DNA from: Cheilinus undulatus
Taxonomy: Eukaryota > Chordata > Actinopteri > Labriformes > Labridae
DNA length: 64,000 nucleotides
NCBI RefSeq assembly: GCF_018320785.1
Contig: NC_054867.1
Coordinates: forward strand, 38,552,355 to 38,616,354
Reading direction: 5' to 3'
In this document: positions 1 to 12,445 of the stretch, one piece after another
Position numbering within the stretch: position 1 is the stretch's first letter
Layout of the letters: every line of letters starts with the position of its first letter
The notes under the pieces: generated by a model
What the model was told of the DNA's origin: nothing
Databases searched by the model: none
What the model saw: the letters and a program-made list of their open reading frames with translations, nothing else
Position numbers and translations under genes: made by a program

Positions 1-1800
1 CAGACATCACAAACTGTAATAAGTGCCTATGCAAGTTATTCCAGCAGGTGTTACTGCACTTAAATTAGCTGAAGTGGCGCCTCAACCATTTCACAACTCA
101 TAAATTTACCCATTTAACCTTTAGGAACTAAAACAACCAGAGAGTCATAGTGTAATTTGCTTGGGTTTTTAGGTAATATCCAAATGAACAATTGCCAACA
201 CTGACATAATACGACATAGATGAATTTTAAAGTCTCTGTAAAGTGAAATCCAAAATGTGTGTCTTAACACACTGGATATGTCGGAATAAGGTTGCTGTAA
301 ACCTGGAAAACACTGAGAGTATTAATTTTTCACCTCTTTCCTGGCTTGGTTTTATTTGAGCAGGGCAAATATGTGACTTCACCAAGAATAACCCTGCCCC
401 CCTAACCTTACAATGAGCAAACATCGAGCAGTTCATTTCAATAGACTGTTGTTAGCTGATGTCATGTCCTTCATTGAAAGTTAACAGCCAGTTACATGCT
501 GTGTTTTTGTTCATTGTGAGCTAAATTTCCCCAAACTATAGCCATGGGTGCCTTTAAAAGTGGGTCATTAAAAGTATCATAATAGAGAGATTTGTGCCAG
601 AAAACAGTAAATTTAATCCCTAGCTTCTGTCTCTGCTCTGGTACAGAGCCAGGCATCTGTGCTCTGTTCAGAAGCTTTTTTTAAATAATGAGAGGATCGT
701 ATTTCATGTGAGTGGGTGTAGTTTTTAGCTCATTCAACCGACACTCCCACACTATCCTAGAGCAGATTTTACTGCCTCATTTTTCAAGATTTTGAAGTTT
801 AATTTTAGAAATTTAAAGATGTTTTCATGACTGGATCTGGGCTGCTGGTTCACAACAGAGTGGCTTGTCATGCAATAACCCTAGAATAATGATTGATTAT
901 CACTTTACAGGAACATTAATGTATAGGGAGCATATTAAGTACAACACTAACACAACTATGCAGGGTTTTTTGTCATTTTACAATACTTTTGGTAGAAAAT
1001 GCATAGAAATCTATAAACTTCAAAGTGATTGAACCTATACGTATATGTTTTTTCATGTCTACCCAGGAGCTTCATTCTTGAAGGGCCACATTTCTCACAG
1101 GCTTTTGTCTTTCTAAAGTCCGTCTCAAACTGCAGCTGCTCTAAATAATTACTGTCTATGGAGGCAGCGAGTGGCACATAAGTCAGAGAAAAAAATTACG
1201 AAGAGGACCTTCAAGTGCATCATACGATACCTTACAATATCATACAGTACTATATCATATGGTATGGTATGGTATTGCATCATTTGCCCAGTGAGTCCTT
1301 CTTAGCTCTCAGCTCCATGCTGGGCTGTGTATTTATTGGTGCTCATTATCCAAGGGGCTCTACTTTACAAATGTTTTTTAATTGCCACTGAATCCAAATT
1401 ATATTCAGTTAAGCAGCTCACATATAAAATAGCCATCAGGAAACTTAGAAATCTACAGCACTGTTAAACATTTTCAGGATTTTTTTAAAAAGATTTTTTC
1501 TATAGAGGCAGAACAGTTGTATGTCCTTGTTTAAAGTAGACCTGCTTCAACCTCCTTCAGTCTTTGTGCTCTTAAAAACAAGTCATAAGAGCAGGTGAGG
1601 ACAGAGTTAAACAAAGTTTAAGGTTCTTGGCTTGTCCTGATTGAGTCCATGTTACAGTGTGTGCACTGTGTTATTCACTGCTCTCCTTGTTCAGAGTGTT
1701 GTAAAGGATGACATTGAGAGAAAACTATTGGGACACATTTTTGTTATTTAAGGGCTGAGATGTCACGAATGATTTTAACATAGCTGACAGTTTGTAGCTT
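1..1800. other. intergenic, no gene seen
   Basis: AT-rich sequence with only short ORFs that lack codon structure or recognisable motifs. A small imperfect inverted repeat built on GATACC/GGTAT lies near 1225-1280. I see no exon with credible splice sites and no RNA gene. Confidence 0.6.
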
Positions 1801-1849
1801 TGATTGTAATATGTGCAGTGCTGTACATCATGTCCCACATGGATTAAGT

Positions 1850-2165
1850 TCAGTTTCGCTACCACACCCAGGCCTGATTACTTCCAGGCCTGTTGAATCA
1901 AGAAATCCCTTAAATGGAGCCTGTCTGACAAAGTGAAGTACTAAAGACTAAAAGATCTCGCAAAGCAACACGTCATGCCAGGAGCTAAAATAATTCAAGA
2001 GCAGATGAGGAACTAAGTCATTGACATCTATCACTCTGAAAAGGGCTATAAAGCCTTTTCTAAGACTTTGGAACTCTAGCAAACCATGATGAGAGCCATT
2101 GTCCACAAATGGGGAAAACTTGGAATTGTGGTGAACCTTCCTAGGAGTGGTCGTAGTTCTTAACA
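1850..2165 (+). mobile_element. Tc1/mariner remnant (helix-turn-helix part)
   Basis: The plus strand reads like the start of a fish Tc1-type transposase gene. A leader with tandem 'caggcctg' motifs is followed by a degraded paired-like helix-turn-helix region, recognisable from residues such as SEKGYKAFSK and AIVHKWGK, and then a proline-rich NLPRSGR linker. The reading frame has an early stop and there is no catalytic domain. An A-run follows directly, so the copy is truncated at its 3' side. This is a dead fragment of a different Tc1 lineage from the element at 31.8 kb. Confidence 0.7.
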
Positions 2166-2167
2166 TG

Positions 2168-2219
2168 CAAAAAAAAAAAAAAAAAAAAAATAGAAATCAG
2201 AAAAATCTAAAAAAAAAAA
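2168..2219. repeat. A-rich tract
   Basis: Two long A runs separated by about 20 bases. It marks the broken end of the Tc1 remnant and may be the tail of a retroposed insertion. Confidence 0.7.
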
Positions 2220-2429
2220 GTTTAAGAAGAGACCGAGATTAGAGTCTGCTTTTGTTGGTGTAACTCTGCTGTTGGCTGTAGAAGGGGGCTGGAACATTTT
2301 GGCACAAAAAAAATTAATATTGACAGTCTGATTTCTAAAAATGACGAGTCAGTGTGTTTGGCGGTTGATCATTATGGTATTCATTGAGATGTGGTTTCGC
2401 ATTTATGTAGACTTATCCCTTTGAGTTCT

Positions 2430-2461
2430 TATATATAATATATATACATATATGTATCTAC

Positions 2462-2505
<44 letters not shown>

Positions 2506-2535
2506 ATATATATATAATATAATCTTATCTTATAT
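2430..2535. repeat. (TA)n microsatellite
   Basis: About 100 bases of nearly pure TA dinucleotide with a few AAT interruptions. It is expected to be length-polymorphic. Confidence 0.95.
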
Positions 2536-2561
2536 AGTTCTTAAATCTTGTGTGTATATAT

Positions 2562-2785
2562 ATGGAGGCCATTCTGAGGAACATGGATCGTCCACTTTAT
2601 ATCTTCCTAAATGACCAAAGAAACAGCGATGGTGGACGGCTCCTATTCAGGACAGAAAGATTAAGAAAATCTTTCATTCCATCAGCAATTAGACTTTATA
2701 ATTCTACTGTAAACAGATGAGAGAGACTCCAGACAATTGAACTTCCCTGCGGGGATAAATAAAGTTATTGTATTGTATAGTTATT
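2562..2785 (+). mobile_element. LINE 3' end (non-LTR retrotransposon tail)
   Basis: An open frame at 2562-2720 encodes 52 residues that resemble the extreme C terminus of fish non-LTR reverse transcriptase ORFs. Key residues are RLRKSFIPSAIRLYN near residues 33-47. The stop is followed by the typical LINE 3' UTR ending, CTTCCCTGCGGGGATAAA, and an AATAAAG(TTATTGTATTG) tail. Such 5'-truncated tails are usual for LINEs. The clade (Rex1, L2 or similar) cannot be fixed from this fragment. Confidence 0.75.
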
Positions 2786-2789
2786 ATTG

Positions 2790-5690
2790 GTGAGTGTACA
2801 AACATAGCTACTATTGATGTGCAGTTTTGTGCTATGCGCTCTTTTGCACTTCTTATGCTTGCTGAACATAACTTAAAACTCTTCTTTTTTTGTGAAAACC
2901 AATCATTTTCTTCTTTCTATTGCAACTGAAGGTGCAAAAGCATGATGAGAAAATGACAACATGCCGAGGGAATGCAACATCTGTTTGCCCAGCAAACACA
3001 GACAGTCCATAAAGCCACCTCCTCTATTTATGAGAGTAAACACACACTTTGCCTTACAGACAGCGACAGTGTGATAACATGACCGATGACCTCTTTTTTT
3101 TAAATTCATGTTAAAATCAGAAAACTGCTTCAGGAGGACTACCCTTGAGCTACCTTCGTTGTTGCGTTTATGGGCTTAAAGTGTTTACTCGTGATGCTTA
3201 TGTAACATTGAAATGTGAAAAAAGCATTAACAAGTATCGGTGATATGTATATGTTCAAAATAAAGCAACCATATCCGACCAGTAGGAGAGTAAAAAGATG
3301 TTTTTATAAAATCTACATTTTTAAATGACTCATATTTTCTCTATCGTAATGCTAGACAAATTTTCCTTGTTGCATATGAAAGTTACAAAATGAGTCAGAA
3401 AACATGCAGGTTAATTTAAAATACTTATTTATTAAAAATATACCATAATCATATAGTGTAATCACATGATATGACAAAATGTTACATTCAGTTGCATTCA
3501 GTAACCATTCGGTGTGCAGAAATATAAAAATAAAGATACATTTACATAAAATCCTGGCTGCATTTTCCACCAGTTACAGTATGCAGACATTCCTCCACTG
3601 TCTACATGCTCTGCTAAAACTCACAGTAACAAACAACTCAAAACATTTATAGAAATAAACTGATTTAGATTTGTGGTCGTCGCCTGATAACATTTTGAAT
3701 GTAGTGCTCACCTGAGTCGCAAAATGGTCAAGCAAGAAGAGTCTCCAAATACAGTAGGGTGATAAAGTGCTTAGAAAGTTCTGATACACGGCACCTCAGT
3801 GTCATACTCAGTACGTTTGCATGTAGTTGGAAAAAGCTGTTAGACTAAAGATGGACTCTAGCATACATGTGAACATGTTAGTCGAAATGAAATTGTACAA
3901 AATCAAATTTTGAAGTAGGACTAAGACATTTAGATAATGTGGTTGGATATTGATTTCCTCTTGCACAAATACAGCTCAGTTGGATTAGACATGCTGTGAC
4001 ATTAAAAACATGCTCCATGCCAAGGTTTAGCCCAGAGGTCAAACAGCTTAAATGCTAATGGTAGCAGAAGTAACATTGTCTTCTGCCTTTACCAGAAGTA
4101 TGGAATTAATATATATATAACCACTTAGCATAGCAGAGTCAGAGATTATCCTGTCGATAAATTGAGTGGCCGTCCATACATACAAGGGCAAACACAGATG
4201 TCCAGTTATCTCAGTGGAGCTTTAACCTTACTGGACTGAACTGTGCCTGTAAATGTACTGACTGAGTCCTGAGACAGCAGGTACTTACAAGATCGAATCA
4301 CTAACAAAAAAACTGAAGCATTAAAATGGTTTCACACAGGCTTGAATTCTGAGGAATACAGAGAAAAAACAGTATAATTAAGAAAGCAGAAAACATTTTT
4401 TGACATTACACTGTATCTGAACTGAATCTGTATGTATCACCATTTTATTTGGTACAAGCATTGGTTTACTTTTAAAGTAACACACAGTTTTCTACTGAGT
4501 AGTGTTTCCTCTCTCAAAAAGACACAGAGGCATGTACCGGCAGATACAACACTGCACATTTCAAACTCCTAACGAAAACAGAAAACGTCTTAAAGCATCC
4601 TTCAAAATATGTTGTCCATAGATAATACCCAAAGTAGAGTTTGATAGTAAATGATGCCATCAGTTGAGCAAAAGGTGTATAAAGAATGTTTTTGGCTGTT
4701 GAAAAAGATCCCCAGATTGCCTTCAGCTGGAAGCTTCTAACTTTACATCATCCCAGAAAACTTTAGACTTGGCCTAATGTCAAAGCCAACGTGCAGTAGC
4801 ACATGCTCAGTGACCCAGCTGCCTCACAGACCTTCACATTACCTGACACTGAAGCAATATCTAAATGTTTACTCACGTTGCTGAAAAAAATGACCTGAGG
4901 TTCATATGCTGTCAGAGCCATCATTACCCAATAGATTAGCCCATTTTGGTAAATATTACAGTGGAGATGCTGATTAAGCAGATTTTTTTTATAAACCTAC
5001 AGGATGAAACTCAGGGCTGATTTCACCTGTTCAAATGGTTCATGTTAAAGGTCAAGAAAGTAACTTTTTAAAACACTTCAAATGAAACTGAAAATATTTC
5101 ATAGAGTCAGAGATGTACAAAGACTGTATTAGTCATACTACAGTAATATTGATGTCATCAAGATGGGTAATTCCCTTTGGGTTCCAGACTAATACAAGCT
5201 GATACTTGTTATCCAAGTTGCACTTAATGAAGAAGGCACTCTTTAAATCGAGGATCTCTTTCACTGTTTCAAAAGTCGTACTTTAAAATGGCAGCACTTA
5301 GTTTGGCTGAGAAAAGGTGCAGATAATCTATGGAAAAATAGGACAGAAGGGTATTCAATTCCAATCTGAAGTAAATCCCAGTGTGAAACACACAATAAAT
5401 AGACAACATAACAAAATAAAAGCTAATAAAATCCCTTAACTTTCCAATACAGTGAAGGATTTCTATTAAAGTCTCTTCCTGTTGTGTCTGACTACATTTG
5501 TCTTTGATAAAAGTCTGGCTTCAATCAGGTTAGATCTGATTAAAATTTTAATACAATAAATATCTGACATGGTTATCACTCTTCATATTAAATCTGCCAT
5601 ACATCATGGTGGCTTAGTTTCTGTCCTCTCTTTTATAAATAATCTCTGGCATATGCTTGAACAACATGAAGCATTCTGCTAGAGAGTACA
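2790..5690. other. intergenic, 3' flank of inhbc
   Basis: AT-rich DNA without long ORFs, repeats with clear ends, or exon signals. It lies downstream of the inhibin-like gene. Some of it could be transcribed as extended 3' UTR, but nothing in the sequence proves this. Confidence 0.5.
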
Positions 5691-5695
5691 ATCTC

Positions 5696-5701
5696 TTTAT
5701 T
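5696..5701 (-). terminator. candidate poly(A) signal of inhbc
   Basis: AATAAA on the minus strand (TTTATT on plus) about 410 bases beyond the inhbc stop codon. It is the first canonical hexamer I noticed in a suitable position. Other TTTATT matches lie further left, for example near 3427 and 4444, so the real 3' end is uncertain. Confidence 0.4.
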
Positions 5702-6108
5702 TTATATTCTTATTCACTTGTCTGGCACTCAGTATTATGTCTTTACAGACTATATATTACAAAACTTGTAACATAAAATTCAAAATATGTCATGAATATA
5801 TATTATACAAAAATATTGTTATGATTTAATCTTTCTAAATGTGTAATAAATGTCAATATGATTTGTAAATGTGATAATGAAATAATATTTATAATACCCA
5901 TAATAAAGGTGGTCCCTATATTATGCCTGAGTGCCATGTTAATGGCTCACCCTAATATTGCTCAACTGTAAAACCTTTCCAGAAAAGGACCTTAGTTTCA
6001 TATTTTCTGTTCATAAGTTTCCATCTGTCTGTAAATTACAAATATAAATCTTTATAGTTTTCTGTGTTAAAACACTTTTAAAGAACCATAGTTTTCAAAC
6101 TCTGTCCT

Positions 6109-6887
6109 TTATGTGCATCCACAGGACTCCACTATCATATCTGGGACGTCTGTCTTGACGATGCTGTGCTGAGAGTTGAAGTAGACCATGGATAGAGGCT
6201 GACGCTCTGTGGGAACACAACATGAAGATGCAGCCGTGTTAATGCCGTTGACTTTCAGCTGGCTGAACACAGTGGCGTGGAATGAGGATGCTATACCAGG
6301 TGAGCCGGCCAGGTGTTGTGGGCACTGACCCATGCAATAGTTCATGTGGTAACCCTCAGGTGCAATGATCCAGTCATGCCACTGGATATCTTTAAACTTA
6401 ATGTAGAAGTCTCGTTTACAGCACACAGTGACATCGTCCCCACAGCGCAGCGAGCGCTTCCTGAGTGAGTGCCTGGAGTGGTCGTCACGGAGACGCACCT
6501 GAGCCACCATGAAGGGCTGGTAGATGGTATCAGCAGAGTCCAGGGAGCAGAGGTTCTGGCCTTGATCGTCGCAGCTGACCTCCAACCGGAGCCGATGTTG
6601 GCCTCCATCCAGGAAGGACTGCAGGGTGCGGGTGATGGGGAAGGTGTGCCAGTTACTCTCCTGGACCTCCAGCATCTTTTCTATCACCAGGGTGCGGTTA
6701 GAGCCAGGCATCCCACCCTCTGCAGTGAGGAAGACCCTGGCAGGGAGGCGAGGCGCTCTGTGAGAGTCACCAGAGGAGCGAGCATAGATCCACAAAGAAG
6801 ACTGGAGGACCTGGATGCTTTGGCCACGCTCCTGCAGGAACTGAAAGGTAAGACTGAGGCTGGCCTCTTCACCACTTCCTGACTCAT
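6109..6887 (-). CDS. inhbc: inhibin/activin beta C/E-like chain, exon 2 (C-terminal part)
   Basis: Second and last coding exon of a secreted TGF-beta family ligand. The acceptor is TTGATCTGCAG just above 6887. Joined to exon 1 it gives a 373-residue precursor, close to the roughly 350 residues of mammalian INHBC/INHBE. The rest of the propeptide (residues 115-259) carries NES and NRT glycosylation sites and ends in a basic LRKR furin site. The mature chain (residues 260-373, 114 aa) has nine cysteines in the activin-type pattern: one C, then CC, the CMGQC pair, SCC and the terminal CGC. WHDWIIAPEGY and IVKTDVPDM are family hallmarks. The product should dimerise through the interchain cysteine (SCC region) and signal as an activin-type ligand. 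The family is known mainly from liver, but that is family knowledge and not seen here. Assignment to beta C rather than beta E is by resemblance; fish copies are equally related to both. Confidence 0.93.
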
Positions 6888-7301
6888 CTGCAGATCAATG
6901 ACAAAAAAAAAACACTGACTGTTGAGATTGAGTAGAAAGTATCACCTATGTTACATAAGTAAGACTCATAAGACTAACGAGTATGCATGTTTTCAACTCA
7001 CTTTGGCTCCAAATAAGAATGTAACAATATAAACATTTCAATTTCTCAAGATTAAATCTGGAAATAACTGAGACAGGAGTCTTCATCATCATTTAAATGG
7101 CAATCATTTAAAAGTTTCATGTAACAGGAAAACAACAATCTGAAGTAACTAAGAAAGCACACGGAAACCCTGACCTAGATTTTTCCATTTTTACGCACTG
7201 GCATGCGTAAAGCGCACACAAAATGCGCGCATGTGGTGAATTATTGACACACAGAGAAAAGAAAACACCTTTAAATCATAAAAGATGAACAACAAACTTA
7301 C
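6888..7301 (-). other. inhbc intron 1
   Basis: A 414-base GT-AG intron with donor GTAAGT, acceptor TCTGCAG and a T-rich stretch before the acceptor. Splicing here is needed to join the prodomain in frame. Confidence 0.88.
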
Positions 7302-7644
7302 TTATATCTGCAAAGCTCACAATTTCATAGCCTTGATCTTTGGTGGGTATTTTGTTTTCTAATTCAAGAGTACCATCCTGTCTGACGCGCCCCGAGTGTA
7401 GTTTGCGCAGCGCAGCAAGGAGCGCCACCCGGGGCACCGCCTGACTGATGTTTGGTCTGTCTTTCAGGTGCAGCTTGTCCAAAATTTGCTGCTTGGCGAT
7501 TTCTGTCAGCAGCCTCTCCTCTGCTTCTTTCCCCATCCGAGACACCCCGCAGGACGCGCAGCCCGGGGAGCCACTGACCCACAGACCCTTTAACAGCAAG
7601 GGCGCCAAAAACAGAAAGGCTGAGAGTGAGAGAGACGGCGCCAT
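7302..7644 (-). CDS. inhbc: inhibin/activin beta C/E-like chain, exon 1 (signal peptide and start of propeptide)
   Basis: First coding exon of the inhibin beta C/E-like precursor, 114 codons plus one base. The start at 7644 is followed by a hydrophobic signal peptide (about residues 1-25, ending LWVSG). A CASCG motif comes next, then the conserved propeptide helix region with ILDKLHLKDRPNIS around residues 54-67, which includes an N-glycosylation site at Asn65. ALRKLHSG and YEIVSFAD are also typical of activin beta prodomains. The exon ends at a consensus donor, GTAAGT, at 7301-7296, splitting an Asn codon that is completed by exon 2. The intron is 414 bases. The two-exon structure with a phase-1 intron in the prodomain is the usual inhibin beta gene plan. 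Plus-strand open frames over this exon are antisense shadows. Confidence 0.92.
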
Positions 7645-8065
7645 CCTCGATTCAGAAGTAAACGCGTGCGTAAAAAGAATAAAGAAATCTTCAAAAGATC
7701 TTTCTTGAGTCGTTTTTCTGGAGGTCAGAAGATTCCCAAATGCCGTCAGAGTTCCTAGTTAGCAGCTGGACACCGTGAGCAGTGGAGAGAAATGAGTGGA
7801 GTTTCACCCTCCTCATGGATGAAGATATCTGGGGTAATCCACCAAAACTGGTGACACGTTGGAGGGACGCACCAATGAGCGCATCGGGGCATCGGGGAAA
7901 TTACTGGCATCTGTCTGTCACACAACACGCACGCGTAACACGCGCTTACACCAGGCTTTGACTGAAAAACACATACACTGAAAAGTGAAAAAAAAAAAAA
8001 CTTCCTGGTGCTGGACTCTAAAAGAAATTCATCATCAACCAAGTCGTCAGCGTAAAATCGACTGG

Positions 8066-8075
8066 TTTATATAAA
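8066..8075 (-). promoter_or_regulatory. TATA box of inhbc
   Basis: The minus strand reads TTTATATAAA about 420 bases upstream of the inhbc start codon. This predicts transcription starting near 8035-8045 and a 5' UTR of about 395 bases without a needed intron. A TATA-driven promoter fits a tissue-restricted secreted ligand. Confidence 0.6.
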
Positions 8076-8099
8076 TTCAATAGTAAAGTTTCAAATGGT

Positions 8100-11000
8100 C
8101 ACCTATGCGCCGCACGACAGGTAGCTGCTGTGCCTTGTCTTTCCCTCCGTGCCAGCTGAACAGGACGCGCAACGTCGCGTCAATCCTGCCGATCAAAGTT
8201 GAAATTCAGTGCCCTTTAACCCAGTTACAGACTACTCATACCCACCGAGCTATGGTATTGTTTAGAACGTGCAAAATTGCTGAAGGCAATGAAGGGGAAG
8301 AACAGAGCGGTGTTCCAACACGTCCAGTCATGTTTGCTGCAAGGTGGCAAAATATTACGCAGTAAAATAGTGCCTCGTGCGCCTAAGTGAGTACGAGAAA
8401 AGAAGAAGAAGACCCCTCTCACTTTTCACTGAAAAAACAAACTTTACTTGACCAGTGCGACTAGATTGTCCCGCTCTTGTGTTTTTTAATTGAAGTCTTT
8501 CAGCACCGTGAGTCTTCTGGAGTGGCACCACGGTTTAGAGGAGCAGAGGTGGGGAAGAAAGTCAGTTTATGTACTGTATAAGTGATAATAGTGAAACCAG
8601 ACACTGTTTCAAGAACAATCTGCATCTGAAAATAGTCCACAGTAAAAGTGTCGACAAGAAATAATTCTGAATGGCTCATATCAGAGTAATGCAGTTTAAA
8701 GCTCCTGTGAGCAGTTTTCAGCTGGTTATGAAACACATAAATTCCTATTAATACTTCTTTAGGAGCAAAAATAGCCAAAAGAACTGTCAGCTTGAATTTG
8801 GAGGAGGTCTTTACAGTTATTTCAGGGCTGTCAGCATTGGTGCATTACTTTCATTTATAAAATCGATAATAAGTGCAATCATTTTTAAAAATCACAGTGA
8901 AACACATGCTTGACTGTCCCTTTAAAGCACACTTTGGTTAAGCCACTGCCGTGCCTCCCTCCCGGTCATATCAAACATTCACCTTTATACTGTTCCAATA
9001 TTTCCTTCTTAATCCATAACAAGTTCCTTTTTCCGTGGTTAAGTTCAGGTCACAATCAACGACCTACCCAAAGTTTTTCATTTTCTTTCAAAATAAATGT
9101 AGGCCTGTATCCAAACAGAAAGACAGTTACCCTTAAACTGATATGATACCAAAAAACCCGACAAATCATGAAACATCAGTCGTTTTAAATGCAAATATTG
9201 GAATTTCAAATTGTGACAAAGGGGATGTTATTCATGATTGACGTCAGAAGTTCCGAGATCAGTCATGATATTGCTTGTTCAAAGACAATCCTAAAGTGCC
9301 TCCCCATAAGTAGAATGACAGCCCCCCACTAAATGAGATGTTTTTAAACGTATATACATGTATCTACAATCTTATAAGATTGTGGTAACTATCATCCATC
9401 CCGGTATTTGAGAGTTTGGTATATTTTGCAGTAATAATGTAGAATTAAAATGTTCTGTGTATCTAAAAAAAAAAAGCCCTGATCAATCTCATATCACTGG
9501 TCTGGATGTAAAAATATGCACTCTGAGCTTCCATTGACTGTCATGATAGAGGAACTGCTCTGGGCACATGAAGCATTGCATATCTCTACCTAAAAAGGAG
9601 GATGCAGAAGGATGGGTGCGATGAGTTGAGATACATAAAAGCAAGGCACCCAGCATCACAGGATCAGACGAGACGAGATAAACAATGTCAGTATGAATGC
9701 ATAAGGTGTTTTTTGTAAAGTATATTAAATAAAAATCAGTTGTTACCTGATATGAAATGACTGCACTAGTTCTGCCAGCCTTTTAATGGCTTCTATCATT
9801 ATGTGTGAGCGTCAAGCTAACAAGCTCAGATGAGGAAACTGCTTTGAGCAGTCACAACCCTCTTGGAGAATTATGCAGTAGCCACCAATTGAGTGACACA
9901 AAAAACAATCACCAAACCCATAAGAAGCACCACCTTGTCCACAGGAGGGCGCCAAAATCGACACAAGCCCCAGGCTCCTCAGAAGCTTTAAGGTACTGGA
10001 TGATGAAAAAACAGGAGATGGTACCAGTTAATTTCTATGTGGAAAGTCTCACTAGGCCTCTTAATACATGAAAATGGTTTTGCTGTGCTTGCATGTTTAT
10101 CTGTGAACTGGCCTTTTTGTTTGTCTTCTCTCTTGCTGTCTCTTGGTTGGTTGATTTTGTGTTTTGTGTAATTTAGACCTTTTTCCAGTCATTATATCTG
10201 CAGCACTCGTGTTTTATTTATACCCAGACACAATCTGGATCTGCAGCTTAACCAAACAAATTAACTGATATAAAGTAATTTAACAAAATATTTTTATGGA
10301 GATTATGTAAATGGTAGCAGACAATCCAAAGAACAGTACAGAAACCATTAAATTGCCACAGTAGCTAATGAAATACTCCTTTAGAAAGGCTTTAAAGGGT
10401 AAAGAGAACATCGTGGAGGAAACTTTAGCTGTGCAGACTTGCATGGCATCCATAAATAGTAAAATTGTAAAATGTTTGGAATAAATCTAGCAACTCAATC
10501 CACAAACAAAGGAGCCCTACAGCTGGGATGTTACTAGCCTAATTACCTAATGCCCATTACCCTTTTTGTCCCATAATAGGACAAAATGTAACTCTTCAGA
10601 ATCAAGTTCATAACCAAGTACATGGGAGTTTAGGAGTTATTCTTGGTATTTTGGTGCAAAAAACAAAAGAGCATGAATGTAGAGTACAACATTTAGGAAG
10701 CTAGTGAACGACAGTACCTTTGCTGTCAGTGATAAAATATTCACAGCAACATTATACAAAGAATGTGCAATAAGAGGGATGGGAAACAGCACAAATCATT
10801 AAGAAGATGCAGACTGGGGTTCAATACAAATATTTATCATACAGTATAGACTTACAGAAACTGGTAGTACGAACAGATATTACTGAAATTCAGTGAGTTT
10901 TAGTGCATTGCATAAGTCTGCATGGGAGGTTTAACATTAATGTTCTGATCAGTGGCTCTTTCTACATGCATACATGCTTACACATCTCTTTGTTTATACC

Positions 11001-12440
11001 TTTGTTTGCACAAGAATGCATAATTTTCGGTGTAGAAGAAAATATGCTTTTTTTAATATATAATTTTTTCCACTTTTGTCATTTGCATATATTCACCTAT
11101 AGGTGCTTTTAGACCACTTTTAGGGGTGCTTTAGCAATGCGGGATATGCGGGATAATAATTAGTATTTATCAAATGCATTCCTGAAAACATGCCTTAGAA
11201 TAGAAAAAGGCGTGGTGTAAGGTAAACATAGATAAAATTCATAAATGACTGCAACCAAACAATGAAGCTGAGTAGAATTTTGTAATAGGTATTGTTGTTG
11301 TTACAATAAGATGTCACATATAGCAAGACACTATTAGTTGATTGCATCACTAGTGTTTTCATGAGCACTAAACACATCGCTAGGATGTCTTCAGGAGCTT
11401 GGCACCCCCAAAGTTCTGATTTTAGAATCGCCCCTGGTTGTTAAGGTTGAATGAGACTGGGCCACCAGGCTTCAAAACTGCAAAGAAGAGCTTGACTGCC
11501 GACATGTGGAGAATAATAGAAACTACAACAGACTGACTTGTGCCTTGAAATAATGTGGAAAATGAAACATAGAAAACATGTTGCCCATTAAATTCAACAA
11601 CCAGTAAATCATGACCAAGCATAATTACTTATAAAATTATCAGTCATTTTTAAAGTAACCCCACTAAAACAAATAAGCATATAGTTCTGTTTTTATATTT
11701 TTTATATTTATAAATAAATAAGACTAGGTATTTGTGAGGTGGTCTATATGGTAGACCTTCATGAAATAATGCAGGGGTTTATCCTCCCGAGACCCTGCAT
11801 GTACATATGAGGACTTACATTTGGACTTTCCTTTAAAATAGAGCTAAATAGTGCTTATAGAATACATGTGATTGTTGCCTAGAATTTCCATAGATGTTGA
11901 CATCATTTACTTGGAATGTTGGGGGAATTGTTATAAAATTTTCAGGAACTTTCATGAAATAATGGGAGGTTTTTTTATGGGGGGGCATGTATTTTGAGGA
12001 ATTTTATTTGCATTTTGGGAAGTAATTTGGTTGAAAATTTTGTACGGAACATGCTTTAAAATTTTGGGAAACTTACTGGATTTTGTTTTTTAGAATTTTC
12101 TTTTTGCTTTTTAGGGAGGAATTGAAGTATTTTTTAAATTTAACTTTAGAAAAGATATTTAAGAATTCTGACAGATTTTTTGTAACATCTTGGAAATTTC
12201 AGAGAATTTAGGTTAAGGATGTTTTGTTTGTGAAATCTCTAACAGTTTTGAAGGTCTTGGAAGGTCCAAGACCTCAAGAACTTGTAGGGAAAAAAAAACC
12301 TTTGTCAAAACGACTTCATGAGCTAAAGAAATAATTTTCTTTCCTATTGTGCAGTAAGATAGGTCTATTTTCCTCATATGCACATATCATTTTTGGTGAA
12401 GACTGCTTTCCATTAAAAAAAAGGGATTAGGTTTTATACT
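8100..12440. other. intergenic between divergent genes
   Basis: About 4.3 kb without credible exons. It holds short A- and T-rich runs. A possible small element with GGGGTGC-type ends lies near 11120-11410. The 11900-12290 stretch is strongly biased, T-rich on the plus strand, with recurring GGAATTTT and GGAAATTT words that look like a decayed tandem repeat. Distal regulatory sequence for either gene could lie here, but none is recognisable. Confidence 0.5.
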
Positions 12441-12445
12441 TATCA

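Noticed and set aside
1220..1280. GATACC/GGTAT hairpin as a possible microRNA
   Set aside because: Stem is short, imperfect and of simple sequence. No match to a known precursor that I recognise.
6469..6882. 137-codon plus-strand open frame
   Set aside because: Lies antisense to the conserved inhbc exon 2, has no start context or homology, and exists because the GC-rich coding exon lacks stops on the other strand.
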